A stretch of 35,224 nucleotides of DNA from Lachnospiraceae bacterium UBA1729 (GTDB lineage Bacteria > Bacillota > Clostridia > Lachnospirales > Lachnospiraceae): the NCBI GenBank assembly GCA_002315945.1, contig DCIJ01000063.1, positions 635 to 35,858 on the forward strand, given 5' to 3'. Below are positions 23,252 to 31,440 of this stretch, piece after piece (position 1 is the first letter of the stretch; each line of letters starts with the position of its first letter). The notes below the pieces were generated by a model, which saw only the letters and a program-made list of their open reading frames with translations, made no database searches and was not told where the DNA came from. A program made the position numbers and the translations under genes.

Positions 23252-25126
23252 ATGAGCAAAATTATCGGTATCGACTTAGGTACAACAAATAGCTGCGTAG
23301 CAGTTATGGAAGGTGGACAGCCCACCGTTATAGCTAATACTGAAGGCGCCAGAACAACACCCTCAGTTGTAGCTTTTACCAAGACAGGTGAGAGACTTGT
23401 TGGTGAACCTGCAAAGCGTCAGGCAGTTACAAATGCAGAAAAGACTATCTCTTCAATCAAGAGAGATATGGGTACAGATCATGGCAGAACAATTGATGAT
23501 AAGAAATACTCTCCTCAGCAGATTTCTGCAATGATTCTTCAGAAGCTTAAGGCAGACGCAGAGAGCTATCTTGGCGAAACTGTAACACAGGCAGTTATTA
23601 CTGTTCCTGCATACTTCAACGATGCTCAGAGACAGGCTACCAAGGATGCTGGAAAGATTGCAGGTCTTCAGGTTGAACGTATCATCAATGAGCCTACAGC
23701 AGCAGCTCTTGCTTATGGTCTTGACAATGAGAAAGAGCAGAAGATTATGGTATACGATTTAGGTGGTGGTACATTCGACGTATCAGTTATCGAAATCGGT
23801 GATGGTGTTATCGAAGTTCTTGCAACAAATGGTAACAACAGACTTGGTGGTGACGACTTTGATCAGAAGATTACTGATTATATGTTAGCTGAGTTCAAGA
23901 AAAATGAAGGCATCGATCTTTCAACAGACAAGATGGCTCTTCAGAGACTTAAGGAAGCAGCTGAGAAGGCTAAAAAAGAGCTTTCAAGTGCTACAACAAC
24001 TAACATTAACCTTCCTTTCATCACAGCAACAGCTGAGGGACCTAAGCACTTTGATATGAACCTTACAAGAGCTAAGTTTGATGAGCTGACTCATGATCTG
24101 GTAGAGGCAACAGCAGTGCCAGTTCAGAATGCATTAAAGGATGCTGGTATTACAGCTGCAGAGCTTGGCAAGGTATTACTTGTTGGTGGTTCAACAAGAA
24201 TCCCTGCTGTACAGGACAAGGTAAAACAGCTTACAGGACACGATCCTTCCAAGACACTTAATCCTGATGAGTGCGTAGCTATCGGCGCTTCTATCCAGGG
24301 TGGTAAGCTTGCAGGTGAAGCAGGAACAGGAGATATCCTCCTCCTTGACGTAACACCTCTTACACTTTCAATTGAAACAATGGGTGGTGTAGCTACACAC
24401 CTCATTGAGAGAAATACAACTATTCCTACCAAGAAGAGCCAGGTATTCTCAACTGCTGCTGACAATCAGACAGCTGTAGATATTAATGTAGTACAGGGCG
24501 AAAGACAGTTTGCAAAGGATAACAAATCTCTTGGACAGTTCAGATTGGATGGAATTCCTCCAGCACCAAGAGGAATCCCTCAGATCGAAGTTACATTTGA
24601 TATCGATGCAAATGGTATTGTTAATGTATCTGCCAAGGATCTGGGAACTGGTAAGGAACAGCACATTACAATTACTTCAGGCTCTAACATGTCTGATGAA
24701 GATATTGATAAGGCAGTTAGAGAAGCTGCTGAGTACGAAGCTCAGGATAAGAAGAGAAAAGAAGCTATCGATGCAAGAAACGATGCAGACAGCTTTGTAT
24801 TCCAGACAGAAAAGGCTCTTAATGATGTAGGCGATAAGCTTGCAGACAGTGACAAGACTGCAGTTACAGCAGATCTTGAAGCTCTTAAGAAACTTCTTGA
24901 GGACACAAAGGATCAGGAACTTTCAGAGTCACAGGTTGCAGATATCAAGGCAGCTCAGGAAAAACTTATGGCAAGCGCACAGCAGCTCTTTACCAAGGTT
25001 TATGAGCAGGCTCAGGCAGCACAGGGTGCAGCTGGCCCAGACATGGGAGCAGGCGCAGGTCCTGATATGAGCCAGGCTAATGATGCAGGCGATGATGTGG
25101 TAGACGGAGATTTCAGAGAAGTATAA
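23252..25126 (+). CDS. dnaK: Molecular chaperone DnaK (Hsp70)
   Basis: A 624-residue Hsp70 with all usual parts. The ATPase domain has GIDLGTTNSCVAV, VPAYFNDAQRQATKDAGKIAG, the phosphate-2 loop YDLGGGTFDVS and VLLVGGSTRIPAV. The hydrophobic linker and start of the peptide domain read DILLLDVTPLTLSIET. The C-terminal lid ends in a Gly/Ala/Met-rich tail closing with VVDGDFREV. As in most Gram-positive DnaK proteins, the stretch found in lobe IB of proteobacterial forms appears shorter. AGGAGG precedes the ATG. Codon use is strongly biased, like mglB, in line with high expression. Confidence 0.98.
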   Translation: MSKIIGIDLGTTNSCVAVMEGGQPTVIANTEGARTTPSVVAFTKTGERLVGEPAKRQAVTNAEKTISSIKRDMGTDHGRTIDDKKYSPQQISAMILQKLKADAESYLGETVTQAVITVPAYFNDAQRQATKDAGKIAGLQVERIINEPTAAALAYGLDNEKEQKIMVYDLGGGTFDVSVIEIGDGVIEVLATNGNNRLGGDDFDQKITDYMLAEFKKNEGIDLSTDKMALQRLKEAAEKAKKELSSATTTNINLPFITATAEGPKHFDMNLTRAKFDELTHDLVEATAVPVQNALKDAGITAAELGKVLLVGGSTRIPAVQDKVKQLTGHDPSKTLNPDECVAIGASIQGGKLAGEAGTGDILLLDVTPLTLSIETMGGVATHLIERNTTIPTKKSQVFSTAADNQTAVDINVVQGERQFAKDNKSLGQFRLDGIPPAPRGIPQIEVTFDIDANGIVNVSAKDLGTGKEQHITITSGSNMSDEDIDKAVREAAEYEAQDKKRKEAIDARNDADSFVFQTEKALNDVGDKLADSDKTAVTADLEALKKLLEDTKDQELSESQVADIKAAQEKLMASAQQLFTKVYEQAQAAQGAAGPDMGAGAGPDMSQANDAGDDVVDGDFREV

Positions 25127-25157
25127 TTTAATTGAAATTATAGAATTAGTGAATCGG

Positions 25158-25184
25158 GCATCGGGCAGTATGACTGTCCGATGC
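25158..25184 (+). other. Stable intercistronic hairpin between dnaK and dnaJ
   Basis: GCATCGGGCAG pairs with CTGTCCGATGC (11 bp with one G-U) around a TATGA loop. There is no T-run after it, so it is not a normal terminator. RNA processing or protection of the dnaK 3' end is more likely. Confidence 0.75.
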
Positions 25185-25228
25185 ATTCTACTATTCTGTA
25201 GATACTTTTCAAAACTAAGGTGATATAT

Positions 25229-26407
25229 ATGGCAGAACAAAAACGTGATTACTATGAGGTTCTGGGTGTAGATAAGAATGCTGACGAAGCTGCAATTAAA
25301 AAAGCTTACCGTGTTCTTGCAAAAAAATACCATCCAGATATGAACCCGGGTGATGCGGAAGCAGAGAAAAAATTTAAAGAGGCGTCTGAAGCATATGCAG
25401 TACTTTCAGATGCGGAAAAGAGACACCAGTATGACCAGTTCGGACATGCAGCCTTTGAAAATGGCGGTGGTCCTGGCGGATTTGGCGGCTTTGATTTTAA
25501 TGGCGCAGACTTTGGTGATATTTTTGGTGATATCTTTGGTGATTTGTTTGGCGGCGGAAGCAGACGTAGCGGCAGAAGTTCTGGCCCCATGCGAGGAGCT
25601 AATGTAAGAACCAGCGTTAGAATAGATTTTAGCGAAGCTGTATTTGGCTGTGAAAAAGAACTGGATCTGACACTGAAGGAGCCATGTGGAAAGTGTAAAG
25701 GATCAGGTGCAAAGCCTGGTACAACACCCAAGTCATGTCCTAAATGTGGAGGTAAGGGCCAGGTTGTGTTTACCTCACAGTCATTCTTTGGTACAGTAAG
25801 AAATGTTCAGGCATGTCCTGACTGTCAGGGAACCGGACAGATTATTGAGGACAAGTGTCCAGACTGTCATGGAGCCGGTTTTATCCCTATGCGAAAGAAA
25901 ATCCAGGTATCGATTCCTGCCGGTATTGATAATGGACAGAGCGTAAGAATACGTGAAAAGGGTGAGCCAGGTACTCTGGGTGGACCAAGAGGAGACCTGC
26001 TGGTAGAAGTTATTGTTCAGCGTCATCCTATCTTCCAGAGACAGGATGTAAGCATCTTTTCTACAGTTCCTGTTTCCTACGCAGTTGCAGCACTGGGTGG
26101 TGAGATTGTAGTTGATACAGTTGATGGCAAGGTTATCTATGAGGTTAAGCCAGGTACCCAGACTGATACAAGAGTAAGACTCAAGGGCAAGGGCGTACCT
26201 TCTCTTAGAAATAAGGAAATCAGAGGTGACCACTATGTAACTCTGGTGGTTCAGACACCTGAGCATCTGAGCAACGAGGCAAAAGAACTTTTGAAGAAAT
26301 TTGACGAGCTTACTGGAAACTCACTTCATGCAGCTGAAAAAGCTGAAGAGGAGAAGAAGCAGGAAGGCGAAAAAGGCAAAAAGAAAAAAGGTTTTTTTAA
26401 CAAATAA
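25229..26407 (+). CDS. dnaJ: Chaperone protein DnaJ (Hsp40)
   Basis: A 392-residue type I J-protein that stimulates DnaK ATPase. The J domain (1-70) carries HPD at 35-37. A Gly/Phe region follows (FGGFDFNGADFGDIFGDIFG). Four CxxCxGxG-like zinc repeats begin with CGKCKGSG, CPKCGGKG, CPDCQGTG and CPDCHGAG. The C-terminal substrate domains are normal (PAGIDNGQSVRIREKGEPG), but the protein ends in an unusual Lys/Glu-rich tail (about 30 residues). ATG 25229, behind AAGGTGAT, gives the standard MAEQKRDYYEVLG start; a GTG at 25220 would add three residues. Confidence 0.97.
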   Translation: MAEQKRDYYEVLGVDKNADEAAIKKAYRVLAKKYHPDMNPGDAEAEKKFKEASEAYAVLSDAEKRHQYDQFGHAAFENGGGPGGFGGFDFNGADFGDIFGDIFGDLFGGGSRRSGRSSGPMRGANVRTSVRIDFSEAVFGCEKELDLTLKEPCGKCKGSGAKPGTTPKSCPKCGGKGQVVFTSQSFFGTVRNVQACPDCQGTGQIIEDKCPDCHGAGFIPMRKKIQVSIPAGIDNGQSVRIREKGEPGTLGGPRGDLLVEVIVQRHPIFQRQDVSIFSTVPVSYAVAALGGEIVVDTVDGKVIYEVKPGTQTDTRVRLKGKGVPSLRNKEIRGDHYVTLVVQTPEHLSNEAKELLKKFDELTGNSLHAAEKAEEEKKQEGEKGKKKKGFFNK

Positions 26408-26425
26408 AAATAGTACGGATAAGTA

Positions 26426-27931
26426 ATGGACGACAATAAAAAGACACCCGATCAGGACTTTAGGGAGGTTACTCCCGAAAGCCCTGATTCTGTAGCCGAT
26501 ACAGAAATCGAGAATATTGAAACAACTAAGACACCTGCTGACGAAAAAGATAATGAGTATGAGCAGGTGTGTTTTGTATGCAGAAGACCAGAATCCAAGG
26601 CTGGCAAAATGTTTAAGCTGCCCAACAACATTACGGTATGTAATGACTGTATGCAAAAAACAATGGATACTGTTTCAAATTTTGACTATCAGGGCATGTT
26701 GAATAATAATAACCTGCTGGATAGTCTTAAGAATGTAAGCTTTATCAATCTGTCTGACCTGCAGGGTACTGGCGGTATTCCCTTCAAACAGAGAATAAAG
26801 AAAAAGGCAGAGAAATCTGACAAGGCGGATACCAAACCTGAGCTGGATATCAGAAAGCTTCCACCACCTCACAAAATCAAGGCAAATCTTGACGAATATG
26901 TAGTGGGTCAGGATTATGCGAAAAAATGTATTTCTGTAGCGGTATATAACCACTATAAGAGAGTTGCTACAGGTACCATGGATGAGATAGAGATTGAGAA
27001 ATCCAATATGCTCATGCTGGGTCCCACTGGTAGTGGAAAGACCTATCTGGTTAAGACACTGGCCAGACTATTGGATGTACCTCTGGCAATATGTGATGCC
27101 ACATCTCTGACGGAAGCCGGATATATTGGTGATGATATTGAGAGCGTTGTATCTAAGCTTTTGGCAGCAGCAGATAATGACACTGAAAAGGCAGAACAGG
27201 GTATCATATTTATTGATGAAATAGATAAGCTGGCGAAAAAGCCCAATTCAAACCATCGTGATGTAAGTGGTGAGTCGGTACAGCAGGGATTACTTAGAAT
27301 GTTGGAGGGTGCCGAAGTTGAGGTGCCTGTTGGCAGCAACTCCAAGAATGCCATGGTTCCGCTTACAACCGTTAATACTAAAAATATCCTGTTTATCTGT
27401 GGTGGGGCCTTCCCTGATCTGGAGGATATCATCAAGCAGCGCCTGAGCAGGAATACAGCAATAGGCTTCAATGCAACCCTTAAGGATGAATTTGACAAGG
27501 ACAGAAACATTCTGAAAAAGGTAACCGTTGAGGACCTGAAAAAATATGGAATGATTCCGGAATTTTTAGGAAGACTTCCTGTAATATATACTTTGGATGG
27601 GCTGAATGAAGAAATGCTTGTTAAGATTTTGAAAGAGCCTAAGAATGCAATCTTAAAACAGTATGCCAAACTCCTTGAACTTGACGAAGTAAAGCTAGAG
27701 TTCACCGATGAAGCCCTAAGTGCCATTGCAAAAAAAGCAATGGAAAGGGATACCGGTGCCAGAGCTCTACGTGCCATTATTGAGGAATTTATGCTGGATA
27801 TAATGTATGAAATTCCTAAGGATGATAATATTGGAAGAGTTACAATTACAGGAGACTATATTAATGGAACAGGTGGCCCGGTAATTGATATCAGACACAA
27901 TGGGGCAACTCTTGAAGACTATGAAAGTTAG
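26426..27931 (+). CDS. clpX: ClpX-like AAA+ unfoldase, divergent paralogue
   Basis: A 501-residue ClpX-family ATPase, longer than the usual 410-435. A 45-residue acidic leader comes before the zinc-binding domain (C49, C52, C72, C75). A long linker (about 80-140) precedes the AAA+ module: VVGQDYAKKCISVAVYNHYKR, Walker A GPTGSGKT (199-206), pore loop GYIG (232-235, normally GYVG), Walker B IIFIDEID, and the sensor-2 arginine in GARAL. The ClpP-docking tripeptide IGF is kept (346-348). The RKH loop that follows VEVPV in canonical ClpX is replaced by GSNSKNAM. It could drive ClpP, but with different substrate choice. A second, canonical clpX elsewhere in the genome is expected but not shown here. 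Starts 18 bases after dnaJ. Confidence 0.8.
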   Translation: MDDNKKTPDQDFREVTPESPDSVADTEIENIETTKTPADEKDNEYEQVCFVCRRPESKAGKMFKLPNNITVCNDCMQKTMDTVSNFDYQGMLNNNNLLDSLKNVSFINLSDLQGTGGIPFKQRIKKKAEKSDKADTKPELDIRKLPPPHKIKANLDEYVVGQDYAKKCISVAVYNHYKRVATGTMDEIEIEKSNMLMLGPTGSGKTYLVKTLARLLDVPLAICDATSLTEAGYIGDDIESVVSKLLAAADNDTEKAEQGIIFIDEIDKLAKKPNSNHRDVSGESVQQGLLRMLEGAEVEVPVGSNSKNAMVPLTTVNTKNILFICGGAFPDLEDIIKQRLSRNTAIGFNATLKDEFDKDRNILKKVTVEDLKKYGMIPEFLGRLPVIYTLDGLNEEMLVKILKEPKNAILKQYAKLLELDEVKLEFTDEALSAIAKKAMERDTGARALRAIIEEFMLDIMYEIPKDDNIGRVTITGDYINGTGGPVIDIRHNGATLEDYES

Positions 27932-27979
27932 TGCGAAAGCTAGAGTAAATGCCAGAGTGAATACTAGTGTGAAAGCGTT
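27920..27979. repeat. Degenerate 12-bp tandem repeat across the clpX-like stop codon
   Basis: Five consecutive 12-mers start TATGAAAGTTAG, TGCGAAAGCTAG, AGTAAATGCCAG, AGTGAATACTAG and TGTGAAAGCGTT. The first contains the last codons and the TAG stop; units 2 and 4 keep an in-frame TAG. Pattern seen by eye, with unequal conservation. Confidence 0.6.
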
Positions 27980-27993
27980 GACAGGGAAATGCT

Positions 27994-28428
27994 ATGAAGA
28001 TTTCAACAAAAGGTAGATATGCCGTCAGATTAATGATTGATATGGCAACCAATGATGGAGCTGAGCCAGTGAAGGTTAAGGACATTGCTGCCAGGCAGGG
28101 CTTGTCAGAAAAATACCTTGAACAGATAATTTCTGCGCTGAATAAGGGTGGAATTGTAAAGAGTATCCGAGGCGCAGGCGGAGGTTATCAGATGGCACGT
28201 CCTGCAACAGACATAACAGTAGGTGAGGTTCTTAGAATAACAGAAGGCTCCCTGAGTCCCGTGGCCTGTATGGACCAGGAGCTGGAAGCCTGCAATCGAT
28301 GTGACACCTGCGAGTCTTTAGGTGTATGGAAAGATCTGGCAGATGCAATCAATAATGTAGTTGATAATGTTACAATTGCCGACCTGGTGGAAAAACAGAC
28401 CAGGGAATCGGATGAGTGTAAGGCATAA
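27994..28428 (+). CDS. Rrf2-family transcriptional regulator
   Basis: A 144-residue winged-helix regulator. The DNA-binding start MKISTKGRYAVRLMIDMA, AARQGLSEKYLEQIISALNKGGIVKSIRG and AGGGYQMARP are classic Rrf2. Cysteines at CMDQELEACNRCDTC resemble the Fe-S ligands of IscR/NsrR-like members, with one extra cysteine, so iron-sulphur or redox sensing is possible. Members of the family also include the cysteine regulator CymR. No isc/suf genes follow: the next genes are convergent. GGGAAATG precedes the start; a TTGACA just upstream is too close to serve as its -35. Confidence 0.9.
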   Translation: MKISTKGRYAVRLMIDMATNDGAEPVKVKDIAARQGLSEKYLEQIISALNKGGIVKSIRGAGGGYQMARPATDITVGEVLRITEGSLSPVACMDQELEACNRCDTCESLGVWKDLADAINNVVDNVTIADLVEKQTRESDECKA

Positions 28429-28460
28429 TATCAGTATTGATATTGCTATTAAAATTAATA

Positions 28461-29510
28461 TTAATATAATTCCCTGATATTAGTAATCTCATTGTCTGTG
28501 ACGGAAAATGAAAATATTCCAGGCGCAGTCCGGTGATTAGCTAAATAATAGGTACCATCTATTTCAGTGATGTAATAGGGGGTGCCTTTTTTATTTGTAA
28601 AGAGACTATACACTTCCTGGTAGTTTTCCTCCCACAAATCAGTAAGCTCTTTTACCCTTATCATGGTAGCATAATCCTGATTGCCAGATTTGTCTGTGGA
28701 GATGGTGATGTAGAAGTAATCCTGAATCTTAGTTATCTGAACCATTCCGACAAACTGGTTGGGTACAGGAAAACGTTCTTTGATCTCAAAGGTATGCTTG
28801 TCAAGTCTCAGCACAAAAGCATTGCCGGATACCAGATATAAATCATCGCCTATTATGGTGAAGGAACGTACATATACATCCTTTAATTCCGGTACAGTTC
28901 TGATCTCTGACAGAAATACATCTGATGAATCCTTGTGGCGCCTGAAGATATACATTTCACCTGTCATGGAGGAAAGGGTGTAGAAGGCCTTGTCATCGGT
29001 ATCGTATATTACGTAATGTGGTCTGTCACCAATTTCTTCAAAGGTCTGGGTATGAGTAAAGGAATCCTCTTTTTTTTCAAAAACCAGAATTTCGTTGTCG
29101 TCTGTATTATCTAACAGGTATACCTGTCCGTCGCCGGCAATGGTATGAGGCTTGTTGAGCAGACTGGTAACCACTGACCACTTCTCTACTGGAAGGGACA
29201 GGTCTCTGGTAGTCAGGAGCTGATTGTTGTAGCAGTCCACGATAAAATAGTCATCCCCAATTTTATTGAACTGGGTGGGAACTGAAAGCTCTGTAAAACT
29301 ATTCTCATCAGGGAATCCGTCAGTGATACTTGGAAGCTCTCCATCGTAGGAGGTGGTATGGGCTGATTCCTGTATTATCTCGTATTCAGGCTCTTTTTTC
29401 CTATTGTTGCTAAATATCACTAAAAAAATAAAAAAGAGAATAATGAAGACAAAATAATCTGAATGATGTTCTTTGGGCTCTTTATTAAATAATTGATTTA
29501 AGCGTATCAT
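28461..29510 (-). CDS. Membrane-anchored beta-propeller-like protein, unknown function
   Basis: A 349-residue protein that I cannot assign to a named family. A short basic N terminus is followed by one membrane helix (about 18-34); the remainder should be outside. The outer part has about six recurring strand blocks with a turn then aromatic strands (IGDDYFIVDCYNNQLL, GDGQVYLLDNT, DKAFYTLSS, IGDDLYLVSG, QDYFYITIST, IDGTYYLANH), which looks like a six-bladed propeller. Its ATG overlaps the stop of the upstream membrane protein (TAATG), so the two are coupled and probably act together. There is no lipobox and no catalytic motif. A sugar- or polymer-binding partner role is inference. Confidence 0.7.
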   Translation of the reverse strand: MIRLNQLFNKEPKEHHSDYFVFIILFFIFLVIFSNNRKKEPEYEIIQESAHTTSYDGELPSITDGFPDENSFTELSVPTQFNKIGDDYFIVDCYNNQLLTTRDLSLPVEKWSVVTSLLNKPHTIAGDGQVYLLDNTDDNEILVFEKKEDSFTHTQTFEEIGDRPHYVIYDTDDKAFYTLSSMTGEMYIFRRHKDSSDVFLSEIRTVPELKDVYVRSFTIIGDDLYLVSGNAFVLRLDKHTFEIKERFPVPNQFVGMVQITKIQDYFYITISTDKSGNQDYATMIRVKELTDLWEENYQEVYSLFTNKKGTPYYITEIDGTYYLANHRTAPGIFSFSVTDNEITNIRELY

Positions 29511-31279
29511 TAATATTCATCCAAAAATGCAGAAATAACAAACAGGGGAGCACACAAAATAAAACCATAGCCATACCTGAATTCACAGGCAACAGGTACC
29601 GCTAACAAAAGTGTCAGTAACAATAATATAGAAGGAACAAAGGCGATACAAAGCCCTTTGTTTTCTCCACATATTAGTTTTGTAAAGAGAATCAGCATTG
29701 CCCATACAAAAGCTCCGATACTCCAAAACATTCCATATACAGGGAATAATACTGGTAGCTTTAGTAACAGCTCCTGCAGCTTAATTACTGCTGGGCCGGA
29801 AACTACTGGCTTTGCTGTCAGCCCGTAAGAGTTGGGGATGATTCCAGTATCACAGGCAATGGGATTTTCACATTCAATATCAGGATACCAGTAACCATTA
29901 GTGGCATCCATCCAGCCTACAGCATATAATAGCGGGTGCTTCAAACCACTTGAAATCCATAACCTTAACAGGTCAGACTTGTGGTTCTCAATATACTCCT
30001 CATTTCCCATATGCATCAGTGCTTTCATGTTGTCAGACACAGATGGGTAGTAGTAGTCAGGGATTTTTTCAGTATCTATAAATTTATTCCATTTGGCAGT
30101 TTCTTCAGGGGTTGCGGCATCTTCATAATAAACCCGGCCTATGGTCTGAAGAGGTATGGATAAGCTTTCTATGAAGGAAACATTTTCTACCTGCAGGTGG
30201 TTCATCAGAGGATATCTGATCGAACATACTATTAATAGAGAAAAGACGCAGGGAATGAAAATGTAAATAATATTTTTCCTGAATGCAAAAAGTAATACAG
30301 GAAGAATTGCTAAAAATATGTAGAAGCCATTAGCCCTGAACAGGCTGATACCAACGGCTGAAATTACAAAGAGAACTCTTGATGTGTATCCAAAGTCAAC
30401 CATCATATGAAGTCTGTCAGCCATAAAGCGCAGGATACAGGTTGAGAACAGAAGCATACAGCCTGAAAAGAGAACATCCTTCCACATGGTAACAGACATA
30501 ATGCCGTTGTAGGGAATCAGTGCGAAAAATGCAATGGTGCAGAAAATGTATTTCATCTTTACTCTTAACTGGCAGCAGGTTTTTACAAAGTAAGAAAAAA
30601 TAAAGGCCATTGAAAACATTTGGAAAATAGTATAGAGGGCAATTCCGATGGTCACAGATTTGAAAAGTGTGTTGCCTAACAGGACGAAGCCTTTAATAAC
30701 TAAGGTGTGAAAATATGGATGATGATTGCTTGGAGCAATTGCACCAATGGCCTGGCCAAACTGATTAATACTGTCTATGGTCATTACGCCAGGGTAATTA
30801 ATCAAAAACCAGGGCAACCAGAAAATCATGCATGAAAAGAAACATATATATGGAAGAAACTTAGCAAGCTTAGAGCTTGAAGAGACTTTGGAGGTAGTAT
30901 TAATCACCAGCCTCTTAGTTCCAATAATAAATGAAAGGACTGCTATATAATAAAGGATAGTAAATCCCATAAAAGAGCACAGGAAAACAACCATAATAAA
31001 AAGGTGGCTTGAAAGTGTGCCCTGAATGTCAGCGCGGGCACCTGCCACAGTAAATATGGATAATAGAATGCCTAAGGCCAGAGCAGGAATTTTGGTGTAG
31101 CGATTTGCAGAATGATATCTGTGCCAGCCAAAGAATTTTGAAAAGGCCAGAGTAAATATAGCAAACAGTATTATCGAAAGAGGATTAGTGGTGGATATCT
31201 GAGACAGACGAACTAATCCAAAGCAAACAAAGAATGCCAATACTATTCCAATACCTAATGATGACTGAGATTTTCTCAT
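29510..31279 (-). CDS. Polytopic membrane protein, DUF6020/GT-C-like
   Basis: A 589-residue protein with about twelve or more hydrophobic segments and one large soluble loop (about 370-500). The block YPGVMTIDSINQFGQAIGAI followed by NHHPYFHT (162-192) resembles the DUF6020 group of Lachnospiraceae membrane proteins and GT-C lipid-linked glycosyltransferases, in which an acidic residue (here perhaps D169) in an outer loop is catalytic. The family assignment is by memory of these motifs. AGGGGA lies upstream of the ATG on the minus strand. It is the first gene of a two-gene unit with the propeller-like protein, and is divergent from hisC. A role in transferring sugars to a surface polymer is plausible but not shown. 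Confidence 0.7.
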   Translation of the reverse strand: MRKSQSSLGIGIVLAFFVCFGLVRLSQISTTNPLSIILFAIFTLAFSKFFGWHRYHSANRYTKIPALALGILLSIFTVAGARADIQGTLSSHLFIMVVFLCSFMGFTILYYIAVLSFIIGTKRLVINTTSKVSSSSKLAKFLPYICFFSCMIFWLPWFLINYPGVMTIDSINQFGQAIGAIAPSNHHPYFHTLVIKGFVLLGNTLFKSVTIGIALYTIFQMFSMAFIFSYFVKTCCQLRVKMKYIFCTIAFFALIPYNGIMSVTMWKDVLFSGCMLLFSTCILRFMADRLHMMVDFGYTSRVLFVISAVGISLFRANGFYIFLAILPVLLFAFRKNIIYIFIPCVFSLLIVCSIRYPLMNHLQVENVSFIESLSIPLQTIGRVYYEDAATPEETAKWNKFIDTEKIPDYYYPSVSDNMKALMHMGNEEYIENHKSDLLRLWISSGLKHPLLYAVGWMDATNGYWYPDIECENPIACDTGIIPNSYGLTAKPVVSGPAVIKLQELLLKLPVLFPVYGMFWSIGAFVWAMLILFTKLICGENKGLCIAFVPSILLLLTLLLAVPVACEFRYGYGFILCAPLFVISAFLDEY

Positions 31280-31383
31280 GTTAATACAATCCCCTACGTA
31301 ACCACAGTGCCACAGGCTTCGCCAGTGTCCTTATGTTATGTACAAAAAAATCACTCAATAGTATATCAATATCTAGCAAGTGA

Positions 31384-31412
31384 TTGCAAACATTAAAAGC
31401 ATTTGTTAATAT
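31384..31412 (+). promoter_or_regulatory. hisC promoter
   Basis: TTGCAA and TAATAT are separated by exactly 17 bases; the start would be near 31419, with AAGGAGG just before the hisC ATG. It lies in the 161-bp divergent gap. No equally good promoter is seen for the opposite gene. Confidence 0.65.
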
Positions 31413-31440
31413 TAGCATTTAAGAAAAAGGAGGAAGAGTT

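Noticed and set aside
27043..27777. 244-residue minus-strand reading frame opposite the clpX-like gene
   Set aside because: It is a Ser/Leu-rich shadow of the AAA+ coding strand, with no start signal.
27978..27983. TTGACA as -35 of the Rrf2 gene
   Set aside because: It is only about 16 bases before the ATG; no -10 fits.
28427..28444. Convergent terminator AATATCA/TGATATT between the Rrf2 gene and the propeller gene
   Set aside because: The stem is short and AT-only in most pairs, without a T-run on either strand; too weak to call.
31280..31383. Promoter for the minus-strand membrane pair
   Set aside because: Only poor matches (for example TTGATA with TTTGTA) were found; not good enough to list.
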